From Microvirga pakistanensis (GTDB lineage: Bacteria > Pseudomonadota > Alphaproteobacteria > Rhizobiales > Beijerinckiaceae): DNA of 64,000 bases. The notes beneath the pieces were generated by a model. It searched no databases. It was not told where the DNA came from and was given only the letters and a program-made list of their open reading frames with translations. Position numbers and translations under genes: made by a program. Shown here one piece after another: positions 28,301 to 37,735 of the stretch (its first letter is position 1; each line of letters starts with the position of its first letter). The stretch covers positions 248,001 through 312,000 of the forward strand of contig NZ_SPJX01000469.1 in assembly GCF_004458765.1 (NCBI RefSeq), in the 5' to 3' direction.

Positions 28301-30874
28301 ATGTCCTCTACGTCACTTCGGGCAATCGACTTTCTCATCAGTGGAGAGCCTGGCGCGCTCATCACGGTCTCAGAGACCCTCGACGGGAAACTCGACTTCA
28401 AGGTCAAGGTCACCGACGTCATCTCGGGTTCCACGGACAAGCCCGATATCGCGGATCTCCGCGGTCTCTTCTTCCATGTAAAGGACGAGACGCTGCTCCC
28501 CGGCCTGAAGGTGAGCGGACCCCAGGTTACGACCTATCTCACCCAGGCCAACAAGGTGATGAAGGTCGAAAACGACGTCACCATGGAAGGCGAGGTGGGA
28601 AAGTCCATCGGCCCCTTCGACGTCGGCATCGAGTTCGGAACGTCCGGAATCGGCAAGGACGACATCCGCGAGTCCAGCTTCACCCTGAGCGCCTCGAAGC
28701 CGCTGAGCCTCGAATTCGTGCTTCAGCAGAATTTCGGGCTTCGCCTGACCAGCGTGAGCAACAACGGCGAGGGCCGGGAGCTCAGCCTGAAGCTCGCGGG
28801 GCAGCTGACGGGCACCCCGAAAGTCATCGGGGAGACCTCGCCCGCCCCCGGCGGCGGCACCCCATCCTCCCCTGATGACACCCCGACGCCTCCCACCGAT
28901 CCGGCGCCTCAGCAGCCGGATGATACCGTCACCCCCGTGCCCGGCGTGTCCTATGACGACCTGATCGAAGGCGGCGACGGCAAGGACACGATCTATGGCG
29001 GCCTCGGCGATGACGAGATGCAAGGGGAAGGCGGCGACGACCTGATCATCGGCGGCAAGGACAACGGCAAGCTCACCTGGAATGGCGGCCTGAGGATCAA
29101 GATCGGCGACAACCTGTACGGCAATGACGGCAGCGACATCTTCCTTTATAAGAAGGGCGACGGTGTCGATCTGCTCTGGGACTTCCAGCCCGGCCGCGAC
29201 GTGATCAAGCTGGTGGGCTACACCCTTGCCGACATCCATGCCTTCACGCTGGTTCGCTCGGTCGACAACCGGATCGCCACGGGCGCTCACGACAAGATCG
29301 CCATCATCCTGGACGAGGGCGGCGATGCGATCGTTTTCAACGACTACCCTGCCCCCAGCGCCAACGACGTCGCCATCGTCTTCGCCGACGGCAGCACGCT
29401 GTCCTCGGCGAAGATCATGGAGCTTGCCAGGTCCAACCCGATCAATCTCGCAGAGGGCACGACCGCAGGAAGCGCTTCCACGGCATCGGCGACCAAGTCC
29501 GGGACGAGCGCCGCCCCGCTCCTCCTCTACGGCGGCAACGGCGGCGACACGATCATCGGCGGCTTGGGCCACGACAAGCTCTATGGCAACGAAGGCGTCA
29601 ACGGACTGAACGGCCGCACCGGGAACGATTCGCTCTATGGCGGCAACACCATCGACACCATCATCGGCGGCGAGGGTGACGACACGGGCTTCGGCAATGG
29701 CGGCGATGACGTCGTCATCGGCAATGCGGGCGCGGACAAGCTCTATGGCGCCGGCGGCAGCGACCTGATTTTCGGGGACGACGCGGAAGGCATCGACCTC
29801 CCCGACGTGCTGACGTCCTACGCCTTCCCGGCGGACGGCAAGAAGGTCAGCGCGGCCATCAAGATCACGAACACCTGGTGGGGCGGCTTCCAGGCCGAAA
29901 TCACGATCACGGCGAACGAGAGCGTCAACGCCTGGGACGTGTTTCTCAAGAGCCGGTTCAAGATCGACAGCATCTGGGGCGCGGCAACGACGGCTGAAGC
30001 CGGCTGGACCGACGGCGTCGTCTACGACCTCGGCAACGCCACCTGGAACGGATCGCTCTATGCCGGCCAGAAGACCACGATCGGCTTCACGGCGCGCACG
30101 GGCGTGAACGGTGTCGTCGACGCCGCTCACATCCTGGCGGGGCTTTCGGTGGCCGATTCCGTGTCCCCCCCCGCGGCCGACAGCAACCGCGTCGCCGGGA
30201 CGCTCGGCAACACGATGCGTGGTGTCGCGGGCGCGGATAACCTCGTCGGCACGTCGTCCAACGACATCTTCTATGTCGACGACAAGGGCGACAAGGTCCG
30301 CGAGACCTCGAAAGCGAGCCTCCAGGACAAGGTCGTCACTTCGGTCACCCATACGCTCGAGACCAATGTCGAGAACATGGCCGCCGCGGGCTCGGCTTCC
30401 GTGAACCTGACGGGCAACAGCCTGAACAACGCGATCAGCGGCAACACCAACAAGAACGTCATCGACGGCGGAATCGGCAATGACACGTTGAACGGCGGTG
30501 CGGGCAACGACACCCTCACGGGCGGCTCCGGCAACGACAGGCTGCTTGGCGGCACCGGCAACGACGCGTTCGTGTTCAGTGCGGCCCTGAACAAGGCCAC
30601 CAATGTGGACACGATCACGGGCTTCAGCGTGAAGGACGACACCATCCGCCTGGAGAACAAGGTCTTCGCGAAGCTCCTCAAGACGGGCACGCTGAGCAAG
30701 GACTTCTTCACGATCGGCGCGAAGGCGAAGGACAAGAACGACTACGTCGTCTACGACAGCACGACCGGCGCGCTCTCCTACGATGCGGACGGCTCGGGCA
30801 AGGGCGCCGCCATCAAGTTCGGCCAGCTCGACAAGAACCTGAAGATGACCAACGCGGACTTCATCGTCTTCTGA
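28301..30874 (+). CDS. RTX (hemolysin-type calcium-binding) protein with CBM2-like domain
   Basis: An 857-residue probable type I secretion substrate with no N-terminal signal peptide. Residues 1-~180 form an unassigned N-terminal domain, followed by a Pro/Thr-rich linker (TPSSPDDTPTPPTDPAPQQP). A first set of RTX nonapeptides follows (GGDGKDTIYGGLGDDEMQGEGGDDLI), and a second near 405-500. Residues ~503-617 (AIKITNTWWGGFQAEITITANESVNAWDVFL...ATWNGSLYAGQKTTIGFTA) resemble a family 2 carbohydrate-binding module. More RTX repeats (GGAGNDTLTGGSGNDRLLGG) and a typical T1SS C-terminus (AIKFGQLDKNLKMTNADFIVF) complete it. AGGA lies 7 nt before the ATG. Function is probably adhesion or polysaccharide binding; no catalytic domain was recognised. 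Confidence 0.88.
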   Translation: MSSTSLRAIDFLISGEPGALITVSETLDGKLDFKVKVTDVISGSTDKPDIADLRGLFFHVKDETLLPGLKVSGPQVTTYLTQANKVMKVENDVTMEGEVGKSIGPFDVGIEFGTSGIGKDDIRESSFTLSASKPLSLEFVLQQNFGLRLTSVSNNGEGRELSLKLAGQLTGTPKVIGETSPAPGGGTPSSPDDTPTPPTDPAPQQPDDTVTPVPGVSYDDLIEGGDGKDTIYGGLGDDEMQGEGGDDLIIGGKDNGKLTWNGGLRIKIGDNLYGNDGSDIFLYKKGDGVDLLWDFQPGRDVIKLVGYTLADIHAFTLVRSVDNRIATGAHDKIAIILDEGGDAIVFNDYPAPSANDVAIVFADGSTLSSAKIMELARSNPINLAEGTTAGSASTASATKSGTSAAPLLLYGGNGGDTIIGGLGHDKLYGNEGVNGLNGRTGNDSLYGGNTIDTIIGGEGDDTGFGNGGDDVVIGNAGADKLYGAGGSDLIFGDDAEGIDLPDVLTSYAFPADGKKVSAAIKITNTWWGGFQAEITITANESVNAWDVFLKSRFKIDSIWGAATTAEAGWTDGVVYDLGNATWNGSLYAGQKTTIGFTARTGVNGVVDAAHILAGLSVADSVSPPAADSNRVAGTLGNTMRGVAGADNLVGTSSNDIFYVDDKGDKVRETSKASLQDKVVTSVTHTLETNVENMAAAGSASVNLTGNSLNNAISGNTNKNVIDGGIGNDTLNGGAGNDTLTGGSGNDRLLGGTGNDAFVFSAALNKATNVDTITGFSVKDDTIRLENKVFAKLLKTGTLSKDFFTIGAKAKDKNDYVVYDSTTGALSYDADGSGKGAAIKFGQLDKNLKMTNADFIVF

Positions 30875-30887
30875 CGGTGACGAGACG

Positions 30888-30926
30888 GGGAGCGGACACG
30901 GTCCGCTCCCGCTGCGCATTTTGGCG
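30888..30926 (+). terminator. Intrinsic terminator after RTX gene
   Basis: Perfect 10-bp stem GGGAGCGGAC (30888-30897) / GTCCGCTCCC (30901-30910) with a 3-nt loop. A short T-run (ATTTTGG) follows. It begins 13 nt after the stop codon. Confidence 0.75.
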
Positions 30927-30930
30927 TTGA

Positions 30931-31034
30931 AGCCTCGGACGTGCATTCGAACTCACGTCTGGGGCTTTAAGCTCTTGATCGTTGAGCATCTTTTCACGCG
31001 AAACCGGTTCGCACTTTCGCGTCCGATGATCTAG
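30931..31034. repeat. Two-part intergenic palindromic repeat, copy 3
   Basis: AGCCTCGGACGTGCATTCG, then GTTGAGCATC...GCGAAACCGGTTCGCACTTTCGCGTCCGATGATC. It has the same layout as copies 1, 2 and 4. It fills the gap between the convergent RTX and receiver-kinase genes. Confidence 0.78.
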
Positions 31035-32071
31035 ATCGAAAAGGAAAGGACTGCCCGCGTGCCGGCGTGATGCGGATCGAACTCGATGGCCGATTGAAGG
31101 TTGGATGCCATCGCGCGCACGATCCTGGTGCCGAGCCCGCTGCCCTGGACCTGGCCGGTTCCCTTCCAGCCGATCCCGTCATCCTCCACCGACAGGAGGA
31201 TCTGCTCGCCCGAGCTCGACAGAATCACGCGGATATCGCCGGTCGCACCTTCCGGATAGGCGTATTTGAAGGCGTTCGTGACAAGCTCGGTCACGATGAC
31301 TCCGACGGACACCGCCTTATCGGTCGGGATCGGGATCGGTTCTGCCTGCAGGGAGATCGTATGCTCCCGGCCCGCGGCCCGCATGGCGCCTTCCAGCTCC
31401 TCGACCAGACCTTCGAGATAGGTGTCCATTTCGACGAAACGGACATCGTTGGAGGTGTAGAGGCGACGGTGAATCTGGGCGATGGCGGTGATGCGGCTTT
31501 GGGTCTCCGCCAAAGTGTCCTGCGCGATGGTGTCGCCCGCGGCGGCACGCTGCTGCATGGCCACGAGAGAGGCCACGAGCTGCAGGCTGTTGGCGACCCG
31601 ATGGTTCACTTCGCGAAGGAGCATCTCGGCCCGCTCGCGGGCCTCGCGCATTTCCCGCTCGGCCGCTTCCTTCGCGCGGCGCAGCCGCGCCGCCTCGAGG
31701 GCTTGTTCCGCGGCGGAGCGGAGCAGATCGAGGAAGACGCCTCCGACATCCTTGATGACGTAGTCGGCCGCGCCCGCCTTGAGAGCCGCCACCGCAATGC
31801 GCCCTTCGTCCGCCCCGGTCACGTAGACGACCGGGGGCGGATCGGAAAGGTTCTGAATTTCAGCCAGGACCTGGAGCCCCTCCTTGCCCGGCATGAAGTG
31901 ATCGAGAGCGATCACATCGAAGGAGCCGGCGGCGAGCGCCTCGAGCCCCTCGTCGCCGCTCAAGGCGTGCGTCACCTGAAATCCATGCCGCGTCAGCGCG
32001 CGCTCGACCAGGCGCCCCAGACCGGGATCGTCATCGATATAGAGAAGGCGGATGGGCTGGTCTTCGCTCAC
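31031..32071 (-). CDS. Receiver domain-HisKA_2-type histidine kinase
   Basis: A 346-residue cytoplasmic signalling protein. The N-terminal receiver is [18 protein letters not shown]...[15 protein letters not shown]...VYVTGADEG...DYVIKD, with the phospho-acceptor Asp in ALDHFMP. A coiled linker and a HisKA_2 dimerisation/phospho-acceptor box ([22 protein letters not shown]) follow, then an HATPase domain ([39 protein letters not shown]). It is third in a three-gene operon, overlapping the preceding regulator by 4 nt (ATGA). It probably takes phosphate or a signal from the upstream PAS kinase/Rcp1-type regulator. Inputs and outputs are unknown. Confidence 0.9.
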   Translation of the reverse strand: MSEDQPIRLLYIDDDPGLGRLVERALTRHGFQVTHALSGDEGLEALAAGSFDVIALDHFMPGKEGLQVLAEIQNLSDPPPVVYVTGADEGRIAVAALKAGAADYVIKDVGGVFLDLLRSAAEQALEAARLRRAKEAAEREMREARERAEMLLREVNHRVANSLQLVASLVAMQQRAAAGDTIAQDTLAETQSRITAIAQIHRRLYTSNDVRFVEMDTYLEGLVEELEGAMRAAGREHTISLQAEPIPIPTDKAVSVGVIVTELVTNAFKYAYPEGATGDIRVILSSSGEQILLSVEDDGIGWKGTGQVQGSGLGTRIVRAMASNLQSAIEFDPHHAGTRAVLSFSI

Positions 32072-32499
32072 AACGTTTCAGGAACCTGAATGACGGAAAG
32101 GAAAAGTCCAAGCTGGCGGATGGCCTGGGAGAACGACTCGTACTCGACGGGCTTCGTGATGTACACATTGGCGCCGAGATCGTAGCACCGCTGCACCTCG
32201 CGCTGGTCGTCCGTCGTGGTGAGAACCACCACCGGCGCCCGCCTGAGGGTCTCGTCGCTCTTCAGCTTCGCCAGGATGTCGACCCCGTTCATGTCCGGGA
32301 GATTGAGATCCAAGAGGACGAGGAACGGGCCGGAGGTGCGCACGCCGTCACTGAACAGGTGCTCAAGCGCGGCCGTGCCGTTCGCGAAGGTGCGGATCTC
32401 GTTGCACACCCCGGCGCGCCGGATGTTCTTCTCGATCAGACGAGCATGACCCTCGTCGTCCTCGATCATGATGATGGTAACGGGCTGCTGATGGGGCAT
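32068..32499 (-). CDS. Single-domain response regulator, Rcp1-like
   Basis: A 143-residue stand-alone receiver. [38 protein letters not shown] (phospho-Asp), [28 protein letters not shown] (switch Thr and Lys) and a C-terminal [11 protein letters not shown] are typical of the Rcp1 family that partners with phytochrome and PAS kinases. Start ATG 32499 is 1 nt from the upstream kinase stop, and its end overlaps the receiver-kinase gene, so all three are cotranscribed. There is no DNA-binding domain. Confidence 0.93.
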   Translation of the reverse strand: MPHQQPVTIIMIEDDEGHARLIEKNIRRAGVCNEIRTFANGTAALEHLFSDGVRTSGPFLVLLDLNLPDMNGVDILAKLKSDETLRRAPVVVLTTTDDQREVQRCYDLGANVYITKPVEYESFSQAIRQLGLFLSVIQVPETL

Positions 32500-32500
32500 G

Positions 32501-34699
32501 TTACGCCGCCTCCGAACTCATACTGATGGTCTTGGGCAAAGTGACGGTGAAGGTCGAGCCTTCCCCCAATCTCGAACTGACCGAGATCGTGCCTCCGAGC
32601 CTTCGCACAAGGGCGCGGACATGTGCAAGTCCAATTCCCTCGCCCTGCTGATCCTGCGTTCCCGAACGCCGGAACAGGTCGAAGATCCGCTCGTAGTCCC
32701 TCTCGTCGATGCCGCGACCGTTGTCCTCGACCTCATACCGAACGCTCAGGCCCAAATCGCGGCCTCTCACGAGAATTCTTCCGGGGCGGCCGGGCTTCAG
32801 ATACTTGACCGCGTTGTCGATGAGGTTGCCGAAGACCTGCTCCACGGCGAGACGGTCGCTGACGAGATCGGGGACGGCCTCGATGATCAGCTTGGCCCCG
32901 CGCTCGTGCAATTGGTGCGCCAGGCTGCGATGCTGGGCCTCGAGCAGATTGCTCATGCTGATCGGCTCCGGCGCCAGGACCCTGCGCCCTTCGCGGGACA
33001 GTTTGAGGATGGCGTTGATCAGCTTGTCCATCTTGGCCGTGGACGACCGGATGAAGCCGATTGCCTCCGAGAGATCGGTCTCGACGGCGGCCCGAGCGTC
33101 CGGCGCGACCAGGCTCGGCTGGGCCTCGACGATCTTCCTGTAGAATCTCTCGATCTCTTTCTGAGCATTCTCGAGTTCGCTGGTAAAGCCCATGATGTTG
33201 ACGAGCGGCGCCCGCAGATCGTGGCTCACGATATAGGCGAAGCGCTGAATTTCCTCGTTGGCTGCGTCGAGCTCGGAAACCCGCTCGGCCAGCATCGCCG
33301 CCAGACGGCTGGTCTCCTGCTCGGATTGCAGCGCCCGCTCCCGGCTGGCCCGGAGCTCGTCCTGGGCCTGCTTGAGGTCGTGAATGTCCGTGCATGTGCC
33401 GTACCAGCGCGTGATCTGTCCATGCTCGTCGTAGACGGGCTGCGCGCGCCCCAGCACCCAGCGATACTGGCCCGAGCGGTGCCGCAGCCGGTACTCGATG
33501 TGGTAGGGCTCACCAGTCGCGAGCGACTGCCGCCAAGTTTTCCAGGCGGCCTCCTGGTCGTCAGGATGGAACATCCCGTTCCAGCCGGCTCCGTCGGTCG
33601 AGCCCTCCGGCACGCCGGTATACTCATACCAGCGCTGATTGTAATAATCGTGGAAGCCGTCCGGCCGGGTGGCCCAGATGAGCTGGTCGATGGAGTTGGC
33701 GATCGCGCGGAAACGCTCCTCGCTTTCCCGCAAGGCGTTCTGAGCCCGACGGTGGTCGGTCACGTCGTGGCCCTGAACGAAGATGCCTGAGACCTTTCCG
33801 TCCCGGCCGAAGATGGGCTGGTACACGAAGTCCAGGAAATGCTCCTCCGCCTCCTCGGAATCCTGCTTCAGAAGGATGCGCACGCCGCGGCCGACGAAAG
33901 GCTCGCCGGTCTGATAGACCCGGTCCAGAAGATCGATGAAGCCCTGCTCCACCACCTCGGGCAGCGCGTCCTGCACGGTCTTGCCCACCAGATCCGAGCG
34001 CCCCACCACCTTCCGATAGGCTGCGTTGGCCATGGTGAAGACGTGGTCCGGGCCGCTGAGAGCCGCAATGAAGCCGGGCGCCTGCTCGAACAGGTCCTGA
34101 AGATGCTGACGCTCCCGCGACAGGGTCTGATTGACCTCCTGAACCGCCTGGGCGCGACGGAACATGTCGGTCTCGATTAATGCGGACGGCCCGGACAGGA
34201 GAGCGGAGGTCTTGGCGAAGGTCCGGAGCTGGTGCAGCTCCGTGACATCCACCGTGTGCTGGAGAATGGAGATCAGCTCCCCGGCCTCGTTGAACAGCGG
34301 CGTGTGCGTGGCGCTCCAGTAGCGCTCCTCGAAGCCCTGGCCGTCCGGCAGGGGAATGGCATATGCGATGAGCGGCAGGTGGTCCGTGACTTTCTCCTGG
34401 ATCACGCGGTCGAACGACGCGCGAAGCTGCCTGTGGCCGTCCGAATCCGGATCGCTCGGGAACGCCTCGAACATGCCCCGTCCCACGAGCTCCTCCCGCT
34501 TGCGCATCGTGGCGCGCAGATAGGCGTCGTTCATCCCCATGATGACGAGCGAGGGATTGAGCAGCACGTAAGGATTCGGCGATGCGTTGAAGAGAGCCTC
34601 GAAGTTAATGGATTTCAATACTTTAAGCTGGATGCGAACCAGCTCCCCCGTGAAGTTTGTCGCCTGGAGCCTTGCCTTATTTAGGACGCCTCCCGGCAT
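32501..34699 (-). CDS. Multi-PAS sensor histidine kinase
   Basis: A 732-residue soluble sensor kinase with no membrane segment. At least three PAS/PAC units are visible. PAS1 is near residues 30-150 (FNASPNPYVLLNPSLVIMGMND...ISILQHTVDVTEL). PAS2 is near 205-325 (LFEQAPGFIAALSGPDHVFTMANAAY...VQGHDVTDHRRA). PAS3 runs to ~450 (IANSIDQLIWATRPDGFHDYYNQRWYEYTG...TCTDIHDLKQAQ). A HisKA box (FAYIVSHDLRAPLVNIMGFTSEL) and HATPase domain (NLIDNAVKYLKPG; VEDNGRGIDERDYERIFDLF; EGIGLAHVRALVRRLGG) follow. It heads the three-gene operon and is divergent from the PGM1-type ligase. The layout resembles phytochrome operons, but no bilin-binding GAF domain is seen. Confidence 0.92.
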   Translation of the reverse strand: MPGGVLNKARLQATNFTGELVRIQLKVLKSINFEALFNASPNPYVLLNPSLVIMGMNDAYLRATMRKREELVGRGMFEAFPSDPDSDGHRQLRASFDRVIQEKVTDHLPLIAYAIPLPDGQGFEERYWSATHTPLFNEAGELISILQHTVDVTELHQLRTFAKTSALLSGPSALIETDMFRRAQAVQEVNQTLSRERQHLQDLFEQAPGFIAALSGPDHVFTMANAAYRKVVGRSDLVGKTVQDALPEVVEQGFIDLLDRVYQTGEPFVGRGVRILLKQDSEEAEEHFLDFVYQPIFGRDGKVSGIFVQGHDVTDHRRAQNALRESEERFRAIANSIDQLIWATRPDGFHDYYNQRWYEYTGVPEGSTDGAGWNGMFHPDDQEAAWKTWRQSLATGEPYHIEYRLRHRSGQYRWVLGRAQPVYDEHGQITRWYGTCTDIHDLKQAQDELRASRERALQSEQETSRLAAMLAERVSELDAANEEIQRFAYIVSHDLRAPLVNIMGFTSELENAQKEIERFYRKIVEAQPSLVAPDARAAVETDLSEAIGFIRSSTAKMDKLINAILKLSREGRRVLAPEPISMSNLLEAQHRSLAHQLHERGAKLIIEAVPDLVSDRLAVEQVFGNLIDNAVKYLKPGRPGRILVRGRDLGLSVRYEVEDNGRGIDERDYERIFDLFRRSGTQDQQGEGIGLAHVRALVRRLGGTISVSSRLGEGSTFTVTLPKTISMSSEAA

Positions 34700-34818
34700 A
34701 TGCCAGTTCCGTCATGGCCAAGCTTTCCCGGGCGGCAACCAAACTTGGCCAGGCGCGTTCCGGTTTGGAACATGCCTGATGGTCTTGGTCACGGCATGAT
34801 GGGTCATGGGGTGCTCGC

Positions 34819-36357
34819 TTGGACACTGAATATGCCTCTTTGACTTCGGTCGGCACCAATGCGGCCGCGAAGGCGGATGACTTTCAGACCCTCCAGGCCC
34901 GCCTCGCGAGAACCTTCCAATCGTTCTCCGCCCTCGACGCTCCCCGGACCGTTCTGATCGTCCCGAGCCTGAGCATGGACCAGGAGGTTTTGGCCAATAT
35001 CTCGGGCGCTCATCATTACGAGGAGCGCATGCTGTGCTACCTCATGCTGCTCCGGATGCCCCGCACCCGGGTGATCTATGTCTCCAGCTATCCGATCCCG
35101 GAATCGATCATCGATTACTACCTGCACCTTATGCCCGGCATCCCGGCGCAGCATGCCCGCAGTCGCCTGACGCTCTTCTCCTGCCACGACGGATCGGCCA
35201 TCCCCCTGACGGAAAAGATCCTCGGGCGCCCTCGCCTTCTCGAGCGGATCCGGGGATCGATCGCCGATCCGGAAGCCGCCTACATGATCTGCTTCAACGT
35301 CACGGAGCAGGAGCGCAGTCTCGCGTCGCGCTTGAACCTGCCGATCTACGGCTGCGACCCTGACCTCTTGCACTGGGGGTCGAAGAGCGGCTCCCGCAAG
35401 ATCTTCCGCGAGGCCGGCATCGAGATGCCCGAGGGCTTCGAGGAGCTGCGCGGCGCGGACCAGGTCGCCGACGCGCTGGCGGAGCTCCGGGCCCGCAGGC
35501 CCGGTCTCAAGCGCGCGGTCGTGAAGCTCGAGGAAGGCTTCTCGGGCGAGGGCAATGCTCTCTTCAGCTATGAGGGTGCGCCCGAAGGCGCGGCCTTCAG
35601 ACCTTGGGTCAGGGAACGGCTGCCCCAGCTCGCCTTCGAGGCCAAGGACATGACCTGGGAGCTTTTCGAGGAGAAGCTCGCGAGCATGGGGGGCATCGTC
35701 GAGGAATTCGTCGAAGGCGATGTGAAGCGCTCCCCCTCCGCGCAGTTCCGGGTCGATCCGCTGGGGCGGCTCGAAGCGATCTCGACCCACGATCAGGTTC
35801 TCGGCGGCGGAAGCGGGCAAGTCTTCCTCGGGTGCCTGTTTCCGGCGGACGAGGAGTACCGGCTTGAGATCCAGGAGAGCGGCCTCAAGGCTGCCCAAGC
35901 CTTGGCGGCGAAGGGCGTGCTCGGCCGCTTCGCCATCGATTTCCTGTCCGTGAGGGAAGGCGACGCATGGCGCCACTACGCCATCGAGATCAACCTGCGC
36001 AGAGGCGGCACAACGCACCCCTTCATCATGCTCGAGTTTCTGACCGAAGGACAGTATGACCCCGGCACCGGCACGTTCCTCACGCCGTCGGGGCAGCCGC
36101 GCTGCTATTATGCCTCCGACAACGTGGAATCGGATGCCTATCGCGGGCTCCTGCCCGCCGACCTGATCGACATCGCGGCCCTGAACTGTCTCCATTTCGA
36201 TGGAGCCAGCCAGCAAGGGGTGATGTTTCACCTGATCGGCGCGCTCTCCGAATTCGGCAAGCTCGGCGTGCTCTGCATCGCCCCCACGCACGAGCGGGCC
36301 GAGGAGTTTTATCGCCGCACGACCGAGGTTCTCGACCGAGAATGCCGCCCCGCGTAA
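34819..36357 (+). CDS. PGM1-type ATP-grasp peptide ligase-related protein
   Basis: A 512-residue cytosolic protein resembling the ATP-grasp peptide ligase PGM1 of pheganomycin biosynthesis. The N-terminal third (RTVLIVPSLSMDQEVLANISGAHHYEERMLCYLMLLRMP...YVSSYPIPESIIDYYL) is followed by an ATP-grasp core (RAVVKLEEGFSGEGNALF; GIVEEFVEG; FAIDFLSV; YAIEINLRRGGTTHPF). The C-terminal domain (YYASDNVESDAYRGLLPADLIDIAALNCLHFD...GVMFHLIGALSEFGKLGVLCIA) looks like PGM1_C. The only in-frame early start is TTG 34819. It converges on purT, 6 nt away. No precursor peptide or partner gene is beside it. The substrate is unknown. Confidence 0.8.
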   Translation: MDTEYASLTSVGTNAAAKADDFQTLQARLARTFQSFSALDAPRTVLIVPSLSMDQEVLANISGAHHYEERMLCYLMLLRMPRTRVIYVSSYPIPESIIDYYLHLMPGIPAQHARSRLTLFSCHDGSAIPLTEKILGRPRLLERIRGSIADPEAAYMICFNVTEQERSLASRLNLPIYGCDPDLLHWGSKSGSRKIFREAGIEMPEGFEELRGADQVADALAELRARRPGLKRAVVKLEEGFSGEGNALFSYEGAPEGAAFRPWVRERLPQLAFEAKDMTWELFEEKLASMGGIVEEFVEGDVKRSPSAQFRVDPLGRLEAISTHDQVLGGGSGQVFLGCLFPADEEYRLEIQESGLKAAQALAAKGVLGRFAIDFLSVREGDAWRHYAIEINLRRGGTTHPFIMLEFLTEGQYDPGTGTFLTPSGQPRCYYASDNVESDAYRGLLPADLIDIAALNCLHFDGASQQGVMFHLIGALSEFGKLGVLCIAPTHERAEEFYRRTTEVLDRECRPA

Positions 36358-36363
36358 GGGGCC

Positions 36364-37536
36364 TTACCCCTCGTAACGAATCCGGATCCTGGCCGCGGCC
36401 TGCCGCGCCCGCTCGCGCGCGTCCTCGACCGTGGCACCCGACGCCAGGGCGACGCCCATCCGGCGATAGGGACGCGTCGTCGGCTTGCCGAAGAGACGAA
36501 CCTCGACCTCGCCCTCGTCGGAGCCCAGCGAGAGCGCTTCCTTCAGCCCGTCGATGGAGAAGCGCTCGGCCTCCCGGTCGGCCAGGATCACGGCGGAGGC
36601 GGTCGGGCCCTTCAGGCGAACCGGCGGAATCGGCAGCCCGAGCACGGCCCGGGCATGGAGATCGAACTCGGACAGGTTCTGCGACAGGAGCGTCACCAGC
36701 CCCGTGTCGTGCGGCCGGGGGGACAATTCGGAGAAGATCACCTCGTCCCTGGTGACGAAGAACTCGACGCCGAAGATCCCGTAGCCGCCGAGATTGTCGA
36801 CCACCCTGCGGGCCATGTCCTGTGCATCCGCCAGGAGCCTGTCGGTCATGGGCGTCGGCTGCCAGGATTCCTGGTAGTCGCCGCGCTCCTGCCGGTGCCC
36901 GATCGGCGCGCAATAGGACACCCCTTCACGCGAACGCACGGTCAGGAGCGTGATCTCGTATTCGAAGGGGATGAACTCCTCGACGATCACCTTCCGGCGG
37001 TCACCGCGCATGTTGGCGACGGCATAGTTCCAGGCCTGCTCGAGCTCCCCGGAGGAGCGGACCGTACTCTGTCCCTTGCCGGAGGACGACATGACCGGTT
37101 TGACGACGCAGGGCAGGCCCGTGTGCTCCACCGCCGCCCTCGCCTCGTCCAGGCTTTCCGCATAACGGTACTTCGACGTGCGCAGACCGAGTTCCGTCGC
37201 GGCGAGATCCCGGATGCGATCGCGATTCATCGTCAGAGAGGCGGCCCGGGCCGAGGGCACGACTGTGAGCCCCGGGTCCTCGAACTCCTGAAGCACTTCG
37301 GTGCGGATCGCCTCGATCTCCGGCACGATGAAGTCCGGCTTGTGCTTCTCGATGGCCTGCCGCAGGGAATCGGCATCGAGCATGGGGAACACCTCGGCCT
37401 CGTCCGCCACCTGCATGGCGGGCGCATGGGCGTAGGAGTCGCAGGCGATCACATGGCAGCCGTAGCGCTTGGCCGAGATCACGAACTCCTTGCCGAGTTC
37501 GCCCGACCCGAGGAGGAGAATTTTGGCTGTGAACAC
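36364..37536 (-). CDS. purT: Formate-dependent phosphoribosylglycinamide formyltransferase PurT
   Basis: A 390-residue ATP-grasp enzyme that formylates GAR with formate and ATP in purine synthesis. The pre-ATP-grasp domain is KILLLGSGELGKEFVISAKRYGCHVIACDSYAHAPAMQVAD. ATP-grasp motifs are CVVKPVMSSSGKGQS, KVIVEEFIPFEYEITLLTVR, GVEFFV and FSELSPRPHDTGLVTLLSQNLSEFDLHARA. I chose GTG 37536 (VFTAKILLLG), preceded by GAGGAAAGG. This gives the usual length of ~390; the frame runs open to 37638 without similarity. Confidence 0.95.
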   Translation of the reverse strand: MFTAKILLLGSGELGKEFVISAKRYGCHVIACDSYAHAPAMQVADEAEVFPMLDADSLRQAIEKHKPDFIVPEIEAIRTEVLQEFEDPGLTVVPSARAASLTMNRDRIRDLAATELGLRTSKYRYAESLDEARAAVEHTGLPCVVKPVMSSSGKGQSTVRSSGELEQAWNYAVANMRGDRRKVIVEEFIPFEYEITLLTVRSREGVSYCAPIGHRQERGDYQESWQPTPMTDRLLADAQDMARRVVDNLGGYGIFGVEFFVTRDEVIFSELSPRPHDTGLVTLLSQNLSEFDLHARAVLGLPIPPVRLKGPTASAVILADREAERFSIDGLKEALSLGSDEGEVEVRLFGKPTTRPYRRMGVALASGATVEDARERARQAAARIRIRYEG

Positions 37537-37735
37537 TGTCAGGACCTTTCCTCTGCTTTGGCGCGAAACACCGGCCGTCCGAATGCGTTCTGTGGAAGCA
37601 TGTTTTCGAATGGCTTTCCAGCCGCCTCGTGTCGGCATGGCCTAAAAGCCTGCGTCAGGCGCATCCCTGCCGTCACGCCTGCGCATTGTGCGAACTCACG
37701 GTTCATACGTTAAGGGGAAGCCCAGGAGAAGCGGA

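Noticed and set aside
28370-30946. 858-codon open frame opposite the RTX gene
   Set aside because: Its translation is an antisense shadow (DDRV/VVAA-type repeats mirror the GGxGxD repeats of the sense strand). There is no ribosome site or family motif.
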